This document shows, piece by piece, positions 1 through 12,900 of a stretch of 64,000 bases of DNA. The stretch covers positions 715,508-779,507 of the forward strand of contig ML213504.1 in assembly GCA_004369045.1 (NCBI GenBank), given 5' to 3'. The notes under the pieces are model-generated. The model was given only the letters and a program-made list of their open reading frames with translations. It made no database searches and had not been told where the DNA came from. Position numbers and translations under genes: made by a program. The stretch is from Heliocybe sulcata (Eukaryota > Basidiomycota > Agaricomycetes > Gloeophyllales > Gloeophyllaceae). How positions within the stretch are numbered: position 1 is the first letter of the stretch; the number at the start of each line of letters is the position of its first letter.

Positions 1-3000
1 AACCGGCAGAAGCCTTGCAAGATCTCGGCGACCACCGGTGTCCATGCCGCGATATTCTTGGCTTGTGTCTCCAATTGCAGGCGGTTGTAGTCTTGCAATA
101 CTCCAAGCTCAAGACTGGCAGCGTGATCAGTGGGTGGTCAGAGAGAGCGTGCGTGGCCCGACTCACGGTAATAAGCGCTCAGCAATCTGAGGTCGTGCAG
201 CTTGATGCTCTGGCCTGGGATCGAAGTACATCTGCAGCAGAATATGCACCAGCGTAGACGCGCTGCTCGACTCTTGTTTCAATAAGTTAGGCAGATGTTT
301 CATAAAACCTGGTCGTAAGTCGATGACTACTTGTTTAGAAGCACGATGGGAATGGAACTCACCGACTTTCCACAGCGCCATCCGAATGTCTTTGTCTTCA
401 TTGAACGAGCGGGCGAACTGGTAACTGTGATCGAGAACGCCCATCAACTTTAACAGATGCTCTGGGGGTATCGTGGTATACACCAGATCATTTCGCAGAA
501 GATCGTTCACAGTCTCGATGAGGAGAAGCTGCAGAACACATTTGACAATAATCTGTTTGAAGATCCGTCGCCGATCACCAAGTGAGAGTTGAGCACCGGG
601 CTTTGTCTGGTCGTTGCTCGGGGACAGTGGGGCCGGTAACATGGTCTGGCCGCCTGTCATGAATGATCATGAAGGCCCAGCGCGTCTCCGAGCAGAGAAA
701 TGCACGCACCATTGGTCTCTACGAAATCGGATGGACTGCCGTCGATATCCACGCGGAGACTCTCATCGAAGAGTTGATGAGGCGTCGTCATCCGGAACAA
801 CTTGACGAACGTGGTTGCAATTCGCTCCCACCGCGCAGGACTCATCTTCTTGACATTATTCTCGATCAATTGTTGCAGACAAGAGGTGCCGATTCGTCCT
901 AGGGTATCATTCTCTATGCGGGATGTCAGCAAGTTGAACCCAAAATATGCCCGACTGACCTTGGCATATGCAGACACACAACAAGTCCAGCAGCCCATCA
1001 AGGGTACGCTCCAGAATATCGAAGTGGTACGTATACAAGTCTATGAGGTCCCGGAGAGCTTGGATCATGGTCGTCTGGAGCCATACGCTCATGTCCTCTT
1101 GCGAATTCCATCGAGACAAATCTTGCGTGGATTTCAACACTGCGAAGATAGGGAAGAGCAGTTCCTGACAGACGGTATCCCAGAATTCCGCTGGGTAGTC
1201 CGAGCCATACGTCTTCAATGTTGTGAAGAGCGAATCAAGGGCTCTGTGCGTGGTTATAATGAGCGTTAGGAGATCACGCAGCATTGAGATAGATAACGTA
1301 CAGCCGCCGTACTTCAAGATCTTCAGCGTTCATGATAATGTCATAGAAGCCGAAGAGTACCGGGAACCAGAACTTGATCATAGGGTCATCCACAGGATTT
1401 TTGGGGTCGGACGAGCACTCCGGGCATTCCAGCATAACCGGAATCATTCCTCGAAGCATGCCAATAGCCAGGAGACTTATCTTCTGGTATTTGCTGACTT
1501 TGCAGAAGTCGGTGACGCAGACTGTTAAGTCTGCGAAGGATCCATGGCGCGCGACGGCGGAGAAATGGTCTCGATTCACCCGTGTAACGATCTCGAAAGC
1601 GGAGTTCACGATCCTCTCTTCTTTAGCAATCAGCGCTTATCATGCGATGAAATGTGGAATGCCAACCTGTCAAGACCTTCGAAGCTGCTGATAGGACCCC
1701 GAAAAGAGTCCTCCACCCAGAGCGCAAGTTCTGCGCCCTTGCCTGGATCATCTGCTGAAGACATTGCAGGACCTACGATATCGTTCTGGTGAGACTTGAG
1801 CAGAGGGAACGGGGCAGGTACTCACCATATCTCGCACGTCCGGATTAGCGTTATGGATCATTGTGTACTCGAACGGTTTCAGGAAGTCTTTCTGGAACGT
1901 GAAATGGGGCAACTCTTCCTTCTCCAAGAAGCGCATGGCAAGTTGACGAAGAGAATCTAAAGCAAAGAAACCGACATTCGGATTGCTATGACAACATACC
2001 TAACAAATGATAAGTACCGTTAGCACGCAAGTCCCGCCCTGCACTCACTTGATTGAAATGCTGTCCCAGAATCTCCCAGAGACTCAGCCATTCTAACCGG
2101 ATCCGATTCATATTGTAGTACGAGATCTCGACCAGCTTCTGGAGACTGAAGAGACGAGGACGTGGCGACATGCCAGATGACTGTATTTCGTCCCAGGACA
2201 CGTCACAAAGAGCGTGAACGAAGTCTACTATGGCGGTCTGCAGGGACATCAGTAACGAGCGCGAGTCTAAAAGAAATGACACGCACCCCAGAGAGGTAAT
2301 GGCTTAGGGAAAAAATCATGTCCGCTGCTACAGTTATGTGTGTAGACCGGCTTTCGTTGGCTAATTCCTCCGCAGGCAACACTCGGGGCCTACTGCTTGT
2401 GGGTTCAGCCATCCATAGGAGGGAGATGTCGAATGAAAACAACGCACCCCTTTCGTCCACTGTCCGATAGTTCAACACCGCTGCTGATCAGCTGCATATG
2501 TTCCAATTGGCTAACACATGTCAGGACCTCATGCCATGATGCTTTCAGGTAATTGCCCTCATTGAGGGCGACGTCAAGAAGCGTCTTTATCGCCTCCATG
2601 TTCTTCGATTTCATTTCACCGAGGTTATTGAGGAACGTGAACTTCGCTAGCGTGGTCACGAAAGCGTTACGCTCCAGTTCCATATCGAAGAAACAAGCTA
2701 TATGGATCGCACTCTTGAACCCGTCTAAACAAAGTTCGACGATCTCTGAATCATCAGTGTCTTGCAAAGGACCTGATAAGCCTGCAAGGAAAGGCATCCA
2801 TGCAGCCTCGAACATGGGACGAACGTGAACCCCGTGTGAAGCGCTATAGAATTGGTCATTCGTCCTCGAGCCTCTTCGTTGCGTCTTGATCATAGTGCGG
2901 AACAGAGCCTGCTACAGCGTCACCTTTTTCCATGACGAAACACATCTTAAAAGAATCATACCTCCGTCTTGTTCGCCATCCCGCTGGATTGCATGAGATA

Positions 3001-6000
3001 CGCTTCACGTTGAAGATCCCTCCCGACGTTGGCCAATGCACTGGCTAAGCCCGTCGCCGGCGCACCCACAACGGTCGCAACTTCATCTTTCATGCGGATC
3101 TCGTTAGCCACAATCTCGTCGTAGAGCGTGGACAGATACTCTTCCGGCAAGTCTGCGCCATCGTTGATACCCTTGTTATTTTTCAAGAAATCTGCTTTCG
3201 TCATGCGATTCTTGACCTGAGGGCTGTGCGCATCAGTGTTGAGCATGATTGTAGAAAAAGCCAGGACAAATGCAGCACCAGCACTCGCAAAGGGAGTCTG
3301 GCTGTTGATGGTGTAGTAGCGCTCGGCAAACTTTTCCATAAAGCGTTCTACCTTCTGCGCTTCTCCCGGCAGCCTGAACGTCTGGAGGAACGTTCGGAGA
3401 GCGTCCACGAAAGACGAGTTTCGCAAGTCAAGCATGTCCACAAACGCGTGCATCGTCGCTATGTTCTCCTCGTCACTGATGTTATGGTAAGTGGACGGGG
3501 CTCGGACAAGGTACAAGGAACGCACCCTTCACCAAGGTATTCCCCGATCATCGCCTTGTTGAGGCCGTCGGTATTCAGAAGGAATCGCGCAACATCTTGG
3601 GGACTCCTGCTTGGGATAAAGCCATTTTCGATGAAGAAAGCTATACCCTGGTAGTGAAGAAAGCGGACACCAGTCAGTCTAGTGCAGATCCTATCAGGCA
3701 CTGTAACCAACGCGTTTGGGCTTGCTATTGAATTTCTTTATACCTTCGAGTAAAGTCGTCTTCTTTTGTCGGGCGCTCTCGAACCTTGTAGGGTCGTCGA
3801 CATTATCCGGAGTGGGCTGCCTGACCACCTCGGCACCAATGGACAACCTATCCACGGAAAGCGTCGGCGTCGTAGCATCATGTCGCGATTCTTCCTGCGC
3901 TCGAGAACTAGCACGGGCATCAGCAGCTGAGTCGACTACTGTCTCCCGAGCTGTGGTTCCCCACGCAACCAAAGATCTTAATACCGCGACAAGGCATTCT
4001 AAGCCCTGCTTCCTAAGCTGGAACTCCGATAATCCTAATCCTGAAATGTCCATGGACCCAGGCACAGAGAGAGCCGTGGTGCTCAGGGAGGAGTGTGTAG
4101 ATGTCCCATGTTGAGGTTTGTTCGATGGTGGTAGGTTTGGACTAGTAGGATCTTGGCTCTTGGGCTGCAGCGCCGATGGAGAAGTCCCAATCTTGGAGAT
4201 TGTATTCATTAGACTGGAAGTGGATCGTTAGCTGTGGATGGTGACAACATAAGAAAGACATGGAGTCTCACTGCTCGTAGATATTATCAGCCGCTTGACT
4301 ATCACAGTCGTAGTTCAAGTATATCTCCACAAGGGCCTGGGGATCCTGTGCAAGCCGCTGCAGCATTCCGAGTATGGCCGCCTTCTGTTTCAAGGTGGAC
4401 GTCTTCATCTCTACAATTGGAATGAAGATTTCATGCAATAGCACTTCGATCTCTTTCTATACGACAGTGAATACTAGCGAGCAAGGTGCTGTGTCGATGT
4501 CTCACCTTAAGTTTGGTGCGCATGCCGGAAATAACTCTCCAGAATATCTCAACACTCAGCTCAAACACCTGGGGGACAGAGCTGACAGCATTTCTGCTGA
4601 GACTCAAGCACAAGTACTGGTTCACGGCCTGCACAAAGGATGTCGCTTCGTGGGAGGAGCTGGAGTAGATTATCGACGACGGTGCAACAAACAATGCCAT
4701 GTGAGAGTTCAGAATAGTCAAAACCAGATGTAGGGACAGCAATTTTGACCGCATTCCATGTGACTTGAGGTCCCGTTCACTAATTATCGTGAGCTGGGCC
4801 GGGACAATAACCACTGAAGAGCTCACCTCTCTGTGTTCAGAGGCTTCATGGTCAACTTGCACAATGCCCGAAAGACGAGAAAGGCATCCTTTATGAACAA
4901 ATCATCAATTGTCATTTGGTGCCCACGAGGCTGTCGCGCTCCGTCTTGAGGTGGAGGGTCGACGTGAAGAGCATCTCTGGCTACAGATGAGCTCAAACGT
5001 GAGTAGAAGACATGGATGTACTCACAAACTCAGGGTGGAAGCCATTCCGAGGTGGCTCACTCCGTTAGAGGCAGAGCTCGCATCACCAGGTGGAGGTGAG
5101 AGCGGCTCGTTACTGGGACCCGCCGCAGACTCCGGCGGAGATACTGAAGTTTCTACCTCTGGACCATTCTCCTGAGATCGTGCAATTTGTGTTCCAGTAA
5201 TGACTTCGGCATCCCTTCTGATCTCTTGGGACAGACTTGTGCTCATAAATGGAGGGGTCTGAGGCATGGAAATCGCAGACATAGGGCGACGGGGGAAGTT
5301 GTCGTCCTCGAAACCTCGTGATGACCGACGAGAAGGAGACTCGCTAGGTGTAGAATGTGCCCCCCCAATCTTACAGCGCGTGAAGACGTGATGTACCATT
5401 TGCGTCAACCCACCCTGGGCAACCATTTGATTTACGGGATCCGTACTGAGAAGAAAGACATTGTAAACTGTCCGGACTGTCTTCAGAAGTGACGATTGGT
5501 GGACGAGAACTGTTGGAGAAAGCACCAAGGCAAGCAGAGCCTTGACGATTTGCAATGAGACTGTCTCCGGTGTAGTCTCAGTGTGGCAAGAGGTAATGGT
5601 GTGGACGACGAGATCGACGAGAGACATCGGAGGTATATTGGTTTGGGATGTGCCTGACATGGAGTTGCGGGGACCCATGCCCGGGGAAGGGGGTGGCGAC
5701 GGGAGACCTTCAGCTGAAGCCGGTGTCGCCTCTACGAAGAAAGAATAGGATATAAGCTTGGAGATGCAATCCAAGCTGGTGACCATGAGCTTCTCGTTCC
5801 GAGTTTCGCATGCAAGGCGAAGCGGTTCGAATATTTCACGCGGGCGATCCCCTCCTTCACCTGCGTGAACCATGTCCAGGGCCCGCTTGACACTGTCTCT
5901 GAGGGGTGCGGATCGCTTGGCATCCTTCGAGGCGGCAATGGTCTCCAACGCTGACGTGATTAACACTGCAGAAACCGTATGTCCTCTCGAGATAGTCAGA

Positions 6001-6572
6001 GATCGCTGATGCGCTTTCGTCCCAGCGGTTGTGGGGCTTTCGACAGAGGCAGCAGTAGCGTTTGATTGGCTCTTGTTATGACCATTGGTATAGGCATCAG
6101 TGACGGGCGTGGTAGGTGGCAATGATTCATGTTTGGGGGTGGAAACAGTACGTTCTTCGTGCAGAGTGGAATTCACGGATTCAATGGTGCTGACACGTTC
6201 CGCCGCAAGCTCCGCGGGAACATCTTCACGGGATTCAACCAGAGTCACATCATCTGCTTTGTCCTCTCCATGCAAGGAGCTAACTGGTTCGTCTCCAGCA
6301 GTCTCGTCACCAACCGTAGCCTGCTGCAAGGGCCGACCGTCATTATCCTGTCCCGCGGTGATAATGCCAGTCATCTGCGCTGACTCTTCCTCTCCTGCAG
6401 CGTCCGCGCTACTCTGAAAGTCATGGGTCATATTGTGGGAAGGCAGAGAGTCAGACTGTTGCAAGTCCTCCGATACAGTGAGCACATCGGCAAGATTATG
6501 TGGCGGGCTTTCCAGAGGCGGAGATACGGGCAGTGCGATAGAGGCTGCCTGATCGACGTCGACCGTGGCCAT
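1..6572 (-). CDS. SEC7: Sec7/BIG-type Arf guanine-nucleotide exchange factor (3' end outside window)
   Basis: Large exchange factor that loads GTP on Arf GTPases at the trans-Golgi. The first long exon (6572 to about 5022) starts [11 protein letters not shown] and holds a DCB dimerisation domain after a low-complexity, acidic N-terminus. The HUS region lies near 4200-4850. The Sec7 domain spans about 3710-2960, with [38 protein letters not shown]-like and MLNTDAHSP motifs; the catalytic 'glutamic finger' Glu of YLGE is codon 3530-3528. HDS repeats fill 2900-163. An intron at 3709-3652 splits PKR from GIAFF, and one at 166-115 precedes the last exon, which reads [14 protein letters not shown] at the window edge. 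That motif is typical of the extreme C-terminus, so only a few residues are missing. An open frame upstream to 6757 could be an extra 5' exon, but the ATG at 6572 is simplest. Roughly 1,900 residues, normal for Sec7. Confidence 0.93.
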
Positions 6573-6835
6573 GCTGGAGACCTTATGCCGCGTACCCGGC
6601 GTAGTTCAGGTCGCCAGCGAGAAGTGGATGGCCAGCAACTGAGCGTGTTGTGTAGAGAATCGGCGAGCGTGGACTTCAACGCAGCACCGGCATCTCGGTA
6701 ACGTCCGAGGTTATTGCTGACCATGAATTTTAATGCTTGAGTATATATTCCCTGCATTCTCCGCTTACCTTCGCTCTGCTCGGATCATATACCTCAGTGT
6801 GATCTGAGCTTGCTTCGCTTAAAACATATTAAATC
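6573..6835. promoter_or_regulatory. divergent promoter of SEC7 and deoxyhypusine synthase
   Basis: These 263 bases separate two divergent start codons. No TATA box or named factor site stands out. An open frame on the minus strand (6757-6573) may be 5' UTR or an extra SEC7 exon. Confidence 0.5.
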
Positions 6836-8199
6836 ATGTCTTCCGCGAACACCATTCCCTCGGAAGCGTCGGCGGCAGTATTGAAGCCTTCGGATCCTGT
6901 CCCTGAGGGCACCTTGTCAGTGCAAGGGCCTGATTTCGATAGACAGCTGTCCTTAGAGCAGCTTCTAGCCTCTTACGAACGTATTGGGTTTCAAGCAAAC
7001 AGCCTGGCGAAAGCTATCAGTATTGTGAACCAGATGGTCCGTGCTATTCAAGAAGACGAGTGAGACGGGAGCTGAGGGTTTGGCCTGTTCTCTAGCGTAA
7101 TTGGCGTCTATCGGACGAGCCTCCCGCAGAAAACGAAGCCGACGAATATCTCGATCCTGAAGTCAGGGCGCACACTCGCTGTAACATATTCCTGGGATAT
7201 ACCTCCAATCTCATTTCTTCTGGCTTGCGGGAGGTCATCCTGCATCTTGCAAAGCATAACCACATCGCGGCCATAGTCACCACAGCGGGAGGTATAGAAG
7301 AAGACTTCATCAAGTGTCTGGGCAAAACGTACGTGGCCGACTTCAATTTAGACGGTGCCGATCTACGCAAGCGGGGGATGAATCGGATAGGGAACCTGAT
7401 AGTGCCCAACGACAATTATTGCAAGTTTGAGGACTGGCTACTACCTATTCTCGACACTATGCTTGAAGAACAGAAGGCCACTGGCCAGGTGTGGACTCCG
7501 AGCTCCTTCATCCGGCGGCTGGGCAAGGAGATAAACAACGAAGAATCCGTATATTATTGGGCGTACAAGGTGGCTTCAGCCGATTAACTGGCACTGCCGA
7601 GTACCGTGCTTACTCATCATCAGAATAACATACCGGTCTTCTGCCCTGCACTGACGGACGGTTCTCTGGGGGACATGATCTACTTCCACTCCTTCCGCAA
7701 TCCTGGCCTTGTCATAGATATTGTCGGCGACATCCGTGCTCTCAATGAACTGTCTCGGAAGTCTAGGAAAGCAGGGATGATTATTCTTGGAGGTGGCATC
7801 TGCAAGCATCAGATAGCAAATGCAATGTTGATCGTGAGCATTGTCGGTGCCCTAAGTACAAACGTCTTCGTCGCTTACAGCTGTTCATCGCGACAGCGAA
7901 ATGGTGCTGATTACTCTGTTTATATTGTAAGTCACGGTTCTACATATGCCATCTCGCACTGTCTTGACAACTATTAGAATACTGGGCAAGAGTTCGATGG
8001 GTCTGATTCTGGCGCTCGCCCTGATGAGGCTGTCTCGTGGGGGAAAATCAGAGCTGGCGCACAGTCCGTCAAGGTGAGGATGACCTTAGCGCTGTTCTCT
8101 ATCCCCTCCTGCACTCACATTGTCCAGGTTTTTGCAGATGCGACACTAGTCTTCCCGTTAGTAGTGGCAGCGACTTTTGCTCAGGATGTACAAAATTAA
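6836..8199 (+). CDS. DYS1: deoxyhypusine synthase
   Basis: NAD-dependent cytosolic enzyme that transfers the aminobutyl group of spermidine to a lysine of eIF5A, the first step of hypusine formation. The sequence follows the family from end to end: [106 protein letters not shown], and [18 protein letters not shown], which contains the catalytic Lys of WGK. It ends [12 protein letters not shown]. The first intron is best placed at 7037-7095, joining IVNQM to RNWRLSDEP, which matches the yeast enzyme around its SMRSWR segment. Further introns lie near 7573-7625, 7827-7895 and 7927-7978. It is divergent to SEC7 and is followed by tRNA-Arg on the other strand. Confidence 0.97.
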
Positions 8200-8343
8200 T
8201 TCTATATGTCGGAGGGCCCATGGGCTGACACAGATAGTAAGAGAGCGCTTACCGTGTCCTGAAATGGTCAAGGCTGGGTGGAGCATCATGCAGACCTTCC
8301 ACAAACAAGGTATAGGATAAAATCAGTATGGAGAGTTCAAAAA

Positions 8344-8425
8344 TGACCACAGCAGGGGTCGAACCTGCAATCTCCTGATGAACGATTTATCGTAGTCAGA
8401 CGCGATGCCATTTCGCCATGCGGCC
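8344..8425 (-). tRNA. tRNA-Arg(ACG) with a 10-nt intron
   Basis: The minus strand folds as a tRNA. The acceptor stem GGCCGCA pairs with TGTGGTC with two G-T pairs, and the discriminator is A. The T arm is GCAGG-TTCGACC-CCTGC. The anticodon stem TCTGA pairs with TCAGG, and the loop CT-ACG-A gives anticodon ACG (plus-strand 8391-8393), read as ICG for Arg. A 10-base insert after position 37 is at the canonical nuclear tRNA intron site. The TTCGACC B box and the D-arm A box are the internal pol III promoter. It lies between the DHS stop and the Rtp1 start. Confidence 0.93.
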
Positions 8426-8517
8426 ATAATTTTCTTGACCTATTAATTGTTAGGTAACTCAATTAGCACTTGCTTCACTCGCTCGCGGCTAGGACTTATC
8501 CTTCCTCTAATTCGCAC

Positions 8518-11500
8518 ATGTCGGATGATTTTTCGTCTACGCTGCAGTCAGGCACACTTCTGATCCAATCTCAACCAAATAAAAAGCCTACGAATCTTCG
8601 AGAGACCCTTCTCAAACGACTTACTCGGTATTATGCTACCTTAGGCGATGAAGGCGCGATTAGCACCTTGGACTACGCCCCCGTGGAAGATGTGCAGCTG
8701 AAAATAGCTGAAGAGGCTTTGACTGTGGTCTCCCGTATTGAGACGATTCTTCTTGAAGAGGAACGACAGGCCGCACAGGGGAACAGACAACAGGCAGGAT
8801 CTTCACCTGCGGCCATTGGATCGAGGGATCTGGCTCACATACGCACATTGGTATCCATCATCTTCAAATGGGGTATTGCTCCTCTTCTTTCCCGTGTTTC
8901 ATTAGCATGGCAGACTCAACCTGCTCGTACTGGGGCGACTATTATTGACCTCACGAACACCCCGCAAGACTATGCAATGCTGTCGTCCTTAGTCACGAAG
9001 GTCTTGTCGCTGCTCTTCCCGAACGGTGTGCATGGTTCTTTATCTCCGACACTCGTATGCGCGACGATTGTGGAGAGACATATGTCCGATCTCTTGGTGG
9101 TTTCCTTGACACTTGGTTGGTTACCCAAGTCGCTCTCTTCGGAGTCGACCCCTACGGTTGATCATCTGAGACCATACATTATGCGCTTGCTTTCCCTGTA
9201 CGTCACAGGCGTCAATAATCATTTCAGAGATCATTCTGACGGGTTTCTATGGACTGCAAACCAGGATGCCGCCGTCCCGTACTATCGAAGGTCTTGGATC
9301 TATGCTCGCCGTCCATCCTCCCCCTCCACGGCATGCCACTAAAGTCTGTGGATCTTTGCTAAGTCGACAACTCCTCCGACGAGATGGGGTCAGAGCTCTC
9401 TTTATGGCATTGTTCACAGAAGATGAACTATCTGGTGAGAGCACGCCTCTCGATAAACTGGAGCTTATCTCCCGTATCCTACGCTCTGTTCCGGCAAAGA
9501 CAAAACCAGAGGTAAGAATAACGACATGAGGTAATTGAGCTGTCACGAAGATCAACTAGGAATACTTCTTGAATATAGGTGCCCAGATCGTCGACATATT
9601 TGTACAGGAGCCGCCTGCACCGCCCCCGTACATCCGAGCGTCAGCTTTCTTTCTTTCTCAAGTATTAGAGCAAGATGCTCCACCTGGTCAATTTATAGTT
9701 GCCACTACGCTGTTATCGACTCTTCACAGGCCATTCATGGAGCCAACCCAGGCTCCTTCGGAATCTGCTGTCGCAGAACTCTCTGATATATCTCAGGTGC
9801 TTACTCCCGAGCGTGCTCTATCTTTTCTTGTGAAGATCATGTCGAATATGGATCCCTCTCCAGTCGTCCTGATCAAGCTTCTATCGCCTCTTGTTCCCTC
9901 ACTGTATGCCATCCTGGAGTGCCTGGAGGGCAGAAGGACTGCGGATCCTGGACAGAAAGAGGCTGTTCGCGATCTCTTGAGAACCTGGGGCCGTGTTGTT
10001 GCAGTCGCGGAAGCGCGCGATACTGTGTGGTCCATTGTTTGTGATGAAGGTGGTTACTGGAATGTGGATATCGCAGGAGAGATTACAAGGACTGAGAGGT
10101 ACTCGTAGGATCGGCCGCTGCCTGAATTGTGCTGACAAGTTCGTTGCCAGGCCGAAGGAGACGTCATCACTCGCGCTACTGACTCCCGAAGATTTGAAGA
10201 CACTCAGGGAGAGCGAGGACGCCAGCCTAGATATGAATATGTTCGGTCTTCGTCCAGATCCCGCTGTTTTTGTAAATTTTATGGAATCGATCGACCGTCC
10301 TGATATTACTTCCGATTTATTCATCCGTCTTTTGGATACTTATCGGGTATCAAAGATTTCAGACGAGGATCCATTACGGTAGGTGCGGCGCATGATAGGA
10401 CATAATAATACGCTGACATCCTAAGTAGCACATTGCTGTATCTACAGCTCATCAATCGCATGCAATCCCAGATGACGTCCAGTACATCTAGCCGTATCCT
10501 CGGCGACCCCCAGCAGGCACTCTCCTTTGTGAAGCACGCTCTGGAGGCTGCATCGACTGAGCCGACGCGAAAAACGAAGAAGTCGTCACCGCAACGGAGT
10601 TCTGGTCTCACCCTAGAAGACTTGCGCATTGTATCCGATGACGAAGATGTGGATACTGCAGAAGTCGATGAATCTCTTGGGCCGTCAGCAGGTGATGAAA
10701 TGACCGTGACAGCGCTGAACCTTCTTCTGTCTCTACTTGAAGGTTTGTCTCTGTTAAAGACTCCATAATCTAAGCTCTGAAACTTTGCCAGGCAATGAGG
10801 ACCTCTCGGCTAAGACTGCGCCGATACTCAATGACATCTTCTCGTTCCTGGAGGGATTGGTGAATAATGAATCGGAGGGTATCCGCCGCCTAGCGGGTGA
10901 GGCCCGTTTAATCATGACAGCGCGATTAGCTTCTACTTCTAATGATGCGCGTTCGAAGAAGCGCACAGTGCTGAGCGACGAGGAGGACCCGCAGGTGACG
11001 TACCAGAAAGCGCTCAAATTGCTGCAGGACCCAATACTACCCGTGCGAGCCCACGGCCTGCTGTTATTGCGCCAGTTGGTCTCTCCCCGCTACGGCAAAG
11101 ATGGCCGTCCCTCTGAGCATGCCGTGGATAAAGCCTTGATACCGGCCATTCTCGATATCTTCCTGCAGGCGTTGAAGGATGAGGATTCGTACATCTTCTT
11201 AAATGGTGTCCAAGGTCTGTCGGCGATGGTAGATGGGTTTGGCAAGGACGTACTTCGAGGGCTCCTCAAGATATACACGCAAGGGTTGGATGGCGTTGCA
11301 GCTGGCAACCTCACACAACATGACGTCGATGTTCGGACCAGGGTTGGTGAAGCATTAAGTCAAGTCATACATAGGTGTGGCGATGCTCTACCAGGTCATG
11401 GTACGTTCACCTCTCACTTCTTATATGCCCGGATGTTGACGAGCCGAGATCAGCAAACTTACTTGTACCGCCGCTGTTTGGAACGGTCAGGAGCACTTCC

Positions 11501-11968
11501 TTGCCTGCCGCAATCCGGACATCCGCATTATCCCTGCTTGCGACATGCATCAGGACAAGCGCACTGGCCCTGATACCATATGTGGAGGACCTATCATCAG
11601 CGATAGTCGATCTCCTGCAATTGGAAAGTAAGCCGGTCGTCGCACGGGCCCTAGGATCAGTCGATGAAAACGGCGAAGACAAGGCACTGACAGAGACGAT
11701 GGATTCGAAGCCTACCAGCAAGCAGAGTAAGCTGCCGCCTTTCCGGAGAGCCGCCTTGCACTTCCTGTCTTTACTCCTGAAAGCTTCTACGGAGCGGATA
11801 TACGAAGACGGCAGTAATGCGAATGTCTTCCCAGGCGCTCTGGTTGGACGCACAAGGAATACACTGCGGTATATATCGTCCACGGATGAGGACGCTGTTG
11901 TGAGAGTGATGGCACAGGAGACGCTGGAGCAATTGCATAGTCTTGGAGAGGCAATGATAGGTGTATAA
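8518..11968 (+). CDS. RTP1: Rtp1/TANGO6-like RNA polymerase II assembly and nuclear import factor
   Basis: HEAT-repeat protein. Its family (Rtp1 in yeast, TANGO6 in animals) binds RNA polymerase II subunits and nucleoporins and supports nuclear import of the polymerase. The start chosen is the ATG at 8518 (MSDDFSSTLQSG); the frame is open further upstream but only from a TTG. The best-conserved part is the C1 block at about 11030-11395 (AHGLLLLRQLV, IFLQALKDEDSYIFLNGVQG, LSQVIHRCG) followed by the C2 block at about 11450-11940 (RRAALHFLSLLLKAS, NTLRYISSTDEDAVVRVMAQ). Introns include one at about 9199-9264 joining LLSL to MPPSRTIEG, and others near 9511-9580, 10100-10150, 10381-10427 and 10741-10792. 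A cytosolic or shuttling role is inferred from the family. It converges on TRAPPC2L. Confidence 0.85.
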
Positions 11969-12037
11969 CATGTAGACTCGTTAGATGACACCTTAAATAA
12001 CCCCCGGTATTACCACAGGAATAGCACTGAGTGTCTG

Positions 12038-12158
12038 CCCCGTGGCTGTCTCAAAAGCAGTGGTCTGGAGGCGGATGAGTCAATAAAGGGCAATTTCCAT
12101 CTCCACCCCGTATCTGTCCCAAGAGCTGTGGTCTCGAAGCCAATGAGTCAATAAAGGG
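12038..12158 (+). repeat. 53-bp direct duplication with AATAAA and TGAGTCA
   Basis: Two imperfect copies (12038-12090 and 12106-12158, period 68) end in the same 16 bases, ATGAGTCAATAAAGGG. Each carries one AATAAA poly(A)-like signal (12082-12087 and 12150-12155) and one TGAGTCA bZIP core (12076-12082 and 12144-12150). They lie 70-190 bases after the Rtp1 stop, between two convergent genes, so a role in Rtp1 3'-end formation is likely. Factor binding is speculative. Confidence 0.7.
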
Positions 12159-12266
12159 TGTGCAGCGGAGCTTCCAGCGACAGCAGTTTCACTCCCGAGC
12201 ATCAGTAAGGAGATGTAATCCGCGGTTATTCTCTCAGCAAAGCGACTTTATTACCAAACACACCTA

Positions 12267-12900
12267 CTATATTGGAGCGCCGGCAGCTCTGCCAATTTCG
12301 TCCACTCGACGACGAAAACCCTTCCACTTGGGACTGCCTGCCAACATCAAGGAAGTATGATCGCCGGAAGTATCGAGAGCGGTATGCAGCTTAAGGAAGG
12401 GGTTCGCTACTGACTGGTAGTACGCCATGTGAAGTGCACGGAATATCTGCCACTCATGTCAACTTCAAGCTCGGAGAATAATAGCAGGCAAACTCACAGT
12501 CGTAATATCTGCATCTCGAACTACAGCATCTGAGAGCGCAAGGGCCAGCACGATCTTCACTTTCACTGGGGTGATGTATCCGTACACGGCTGCGCCTTCC
12601 ATAGAGAACAGAAGACCGAGGTAGCTCTCCGTCGCCTTCGCACCAGAATTCACTGCAGATATATGCTGAGATCAGGGAAAGATTCCGTTGGTCTGCCTTC
12701 CACTGATGTTGCTAACCGCGTTCCTCGAATACGTCCAGACTCGTGTGTGCCAAGTAGTGATATTTCAGCTGTTCGTCTTTCGACTGCGAGAATGCACGTA
12801 TCAAGATCGGATGACTCTGCGGGGAGATGAACGCGACGGCATTCAGGCGTAACTGTGGAGGCATTGGTACCGGTTGAAGGGGATATATATTGAAATGCAT
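12267..12900 (-). CDS. TCA17: TRAPP-associated subunit TRAPPC2L/Tca17
   Basis: Small sedlin-like longin-fold subunit of the TRAPP complex, which acts in Golgi and endosomal vesicle tethering and Rab activation. The exons give LRLNAVAFISPQSHPILIRA, LKYHYLAHTSLDVFEER, SYLGLLFSMEGAAVYGYITP, VKVKIV..LSDAVVRDADI and ALHMAYYQSVANPF. These line up with human TRAPPC2L segments [32 protein letters not shown] and LHNSYTDVMCNPF. The stop is TAG at 12269-12267. The ATG at 12900 (MHFNIYPLQ) opens the frame, but the in-frame ATG at 12864 (MPPQLRLNAV) fits the usual family N-terminus better. At least two introns are present, near 12711-12651 and 12500-12436. Length (about 155-170 residues) is normal. Confidence 0.9.

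Noticed and set aside
6573-6757. Extra SEC7 5' exon
   Set aside because: The open frame exists but no convincing splice pair joins it to 6572. Left as a possibility only.
8470-8517. N-terminal extension of the Rtp1 gene
   Set aside because: The longer frame begins at TTG. The first ATG is at 8518.
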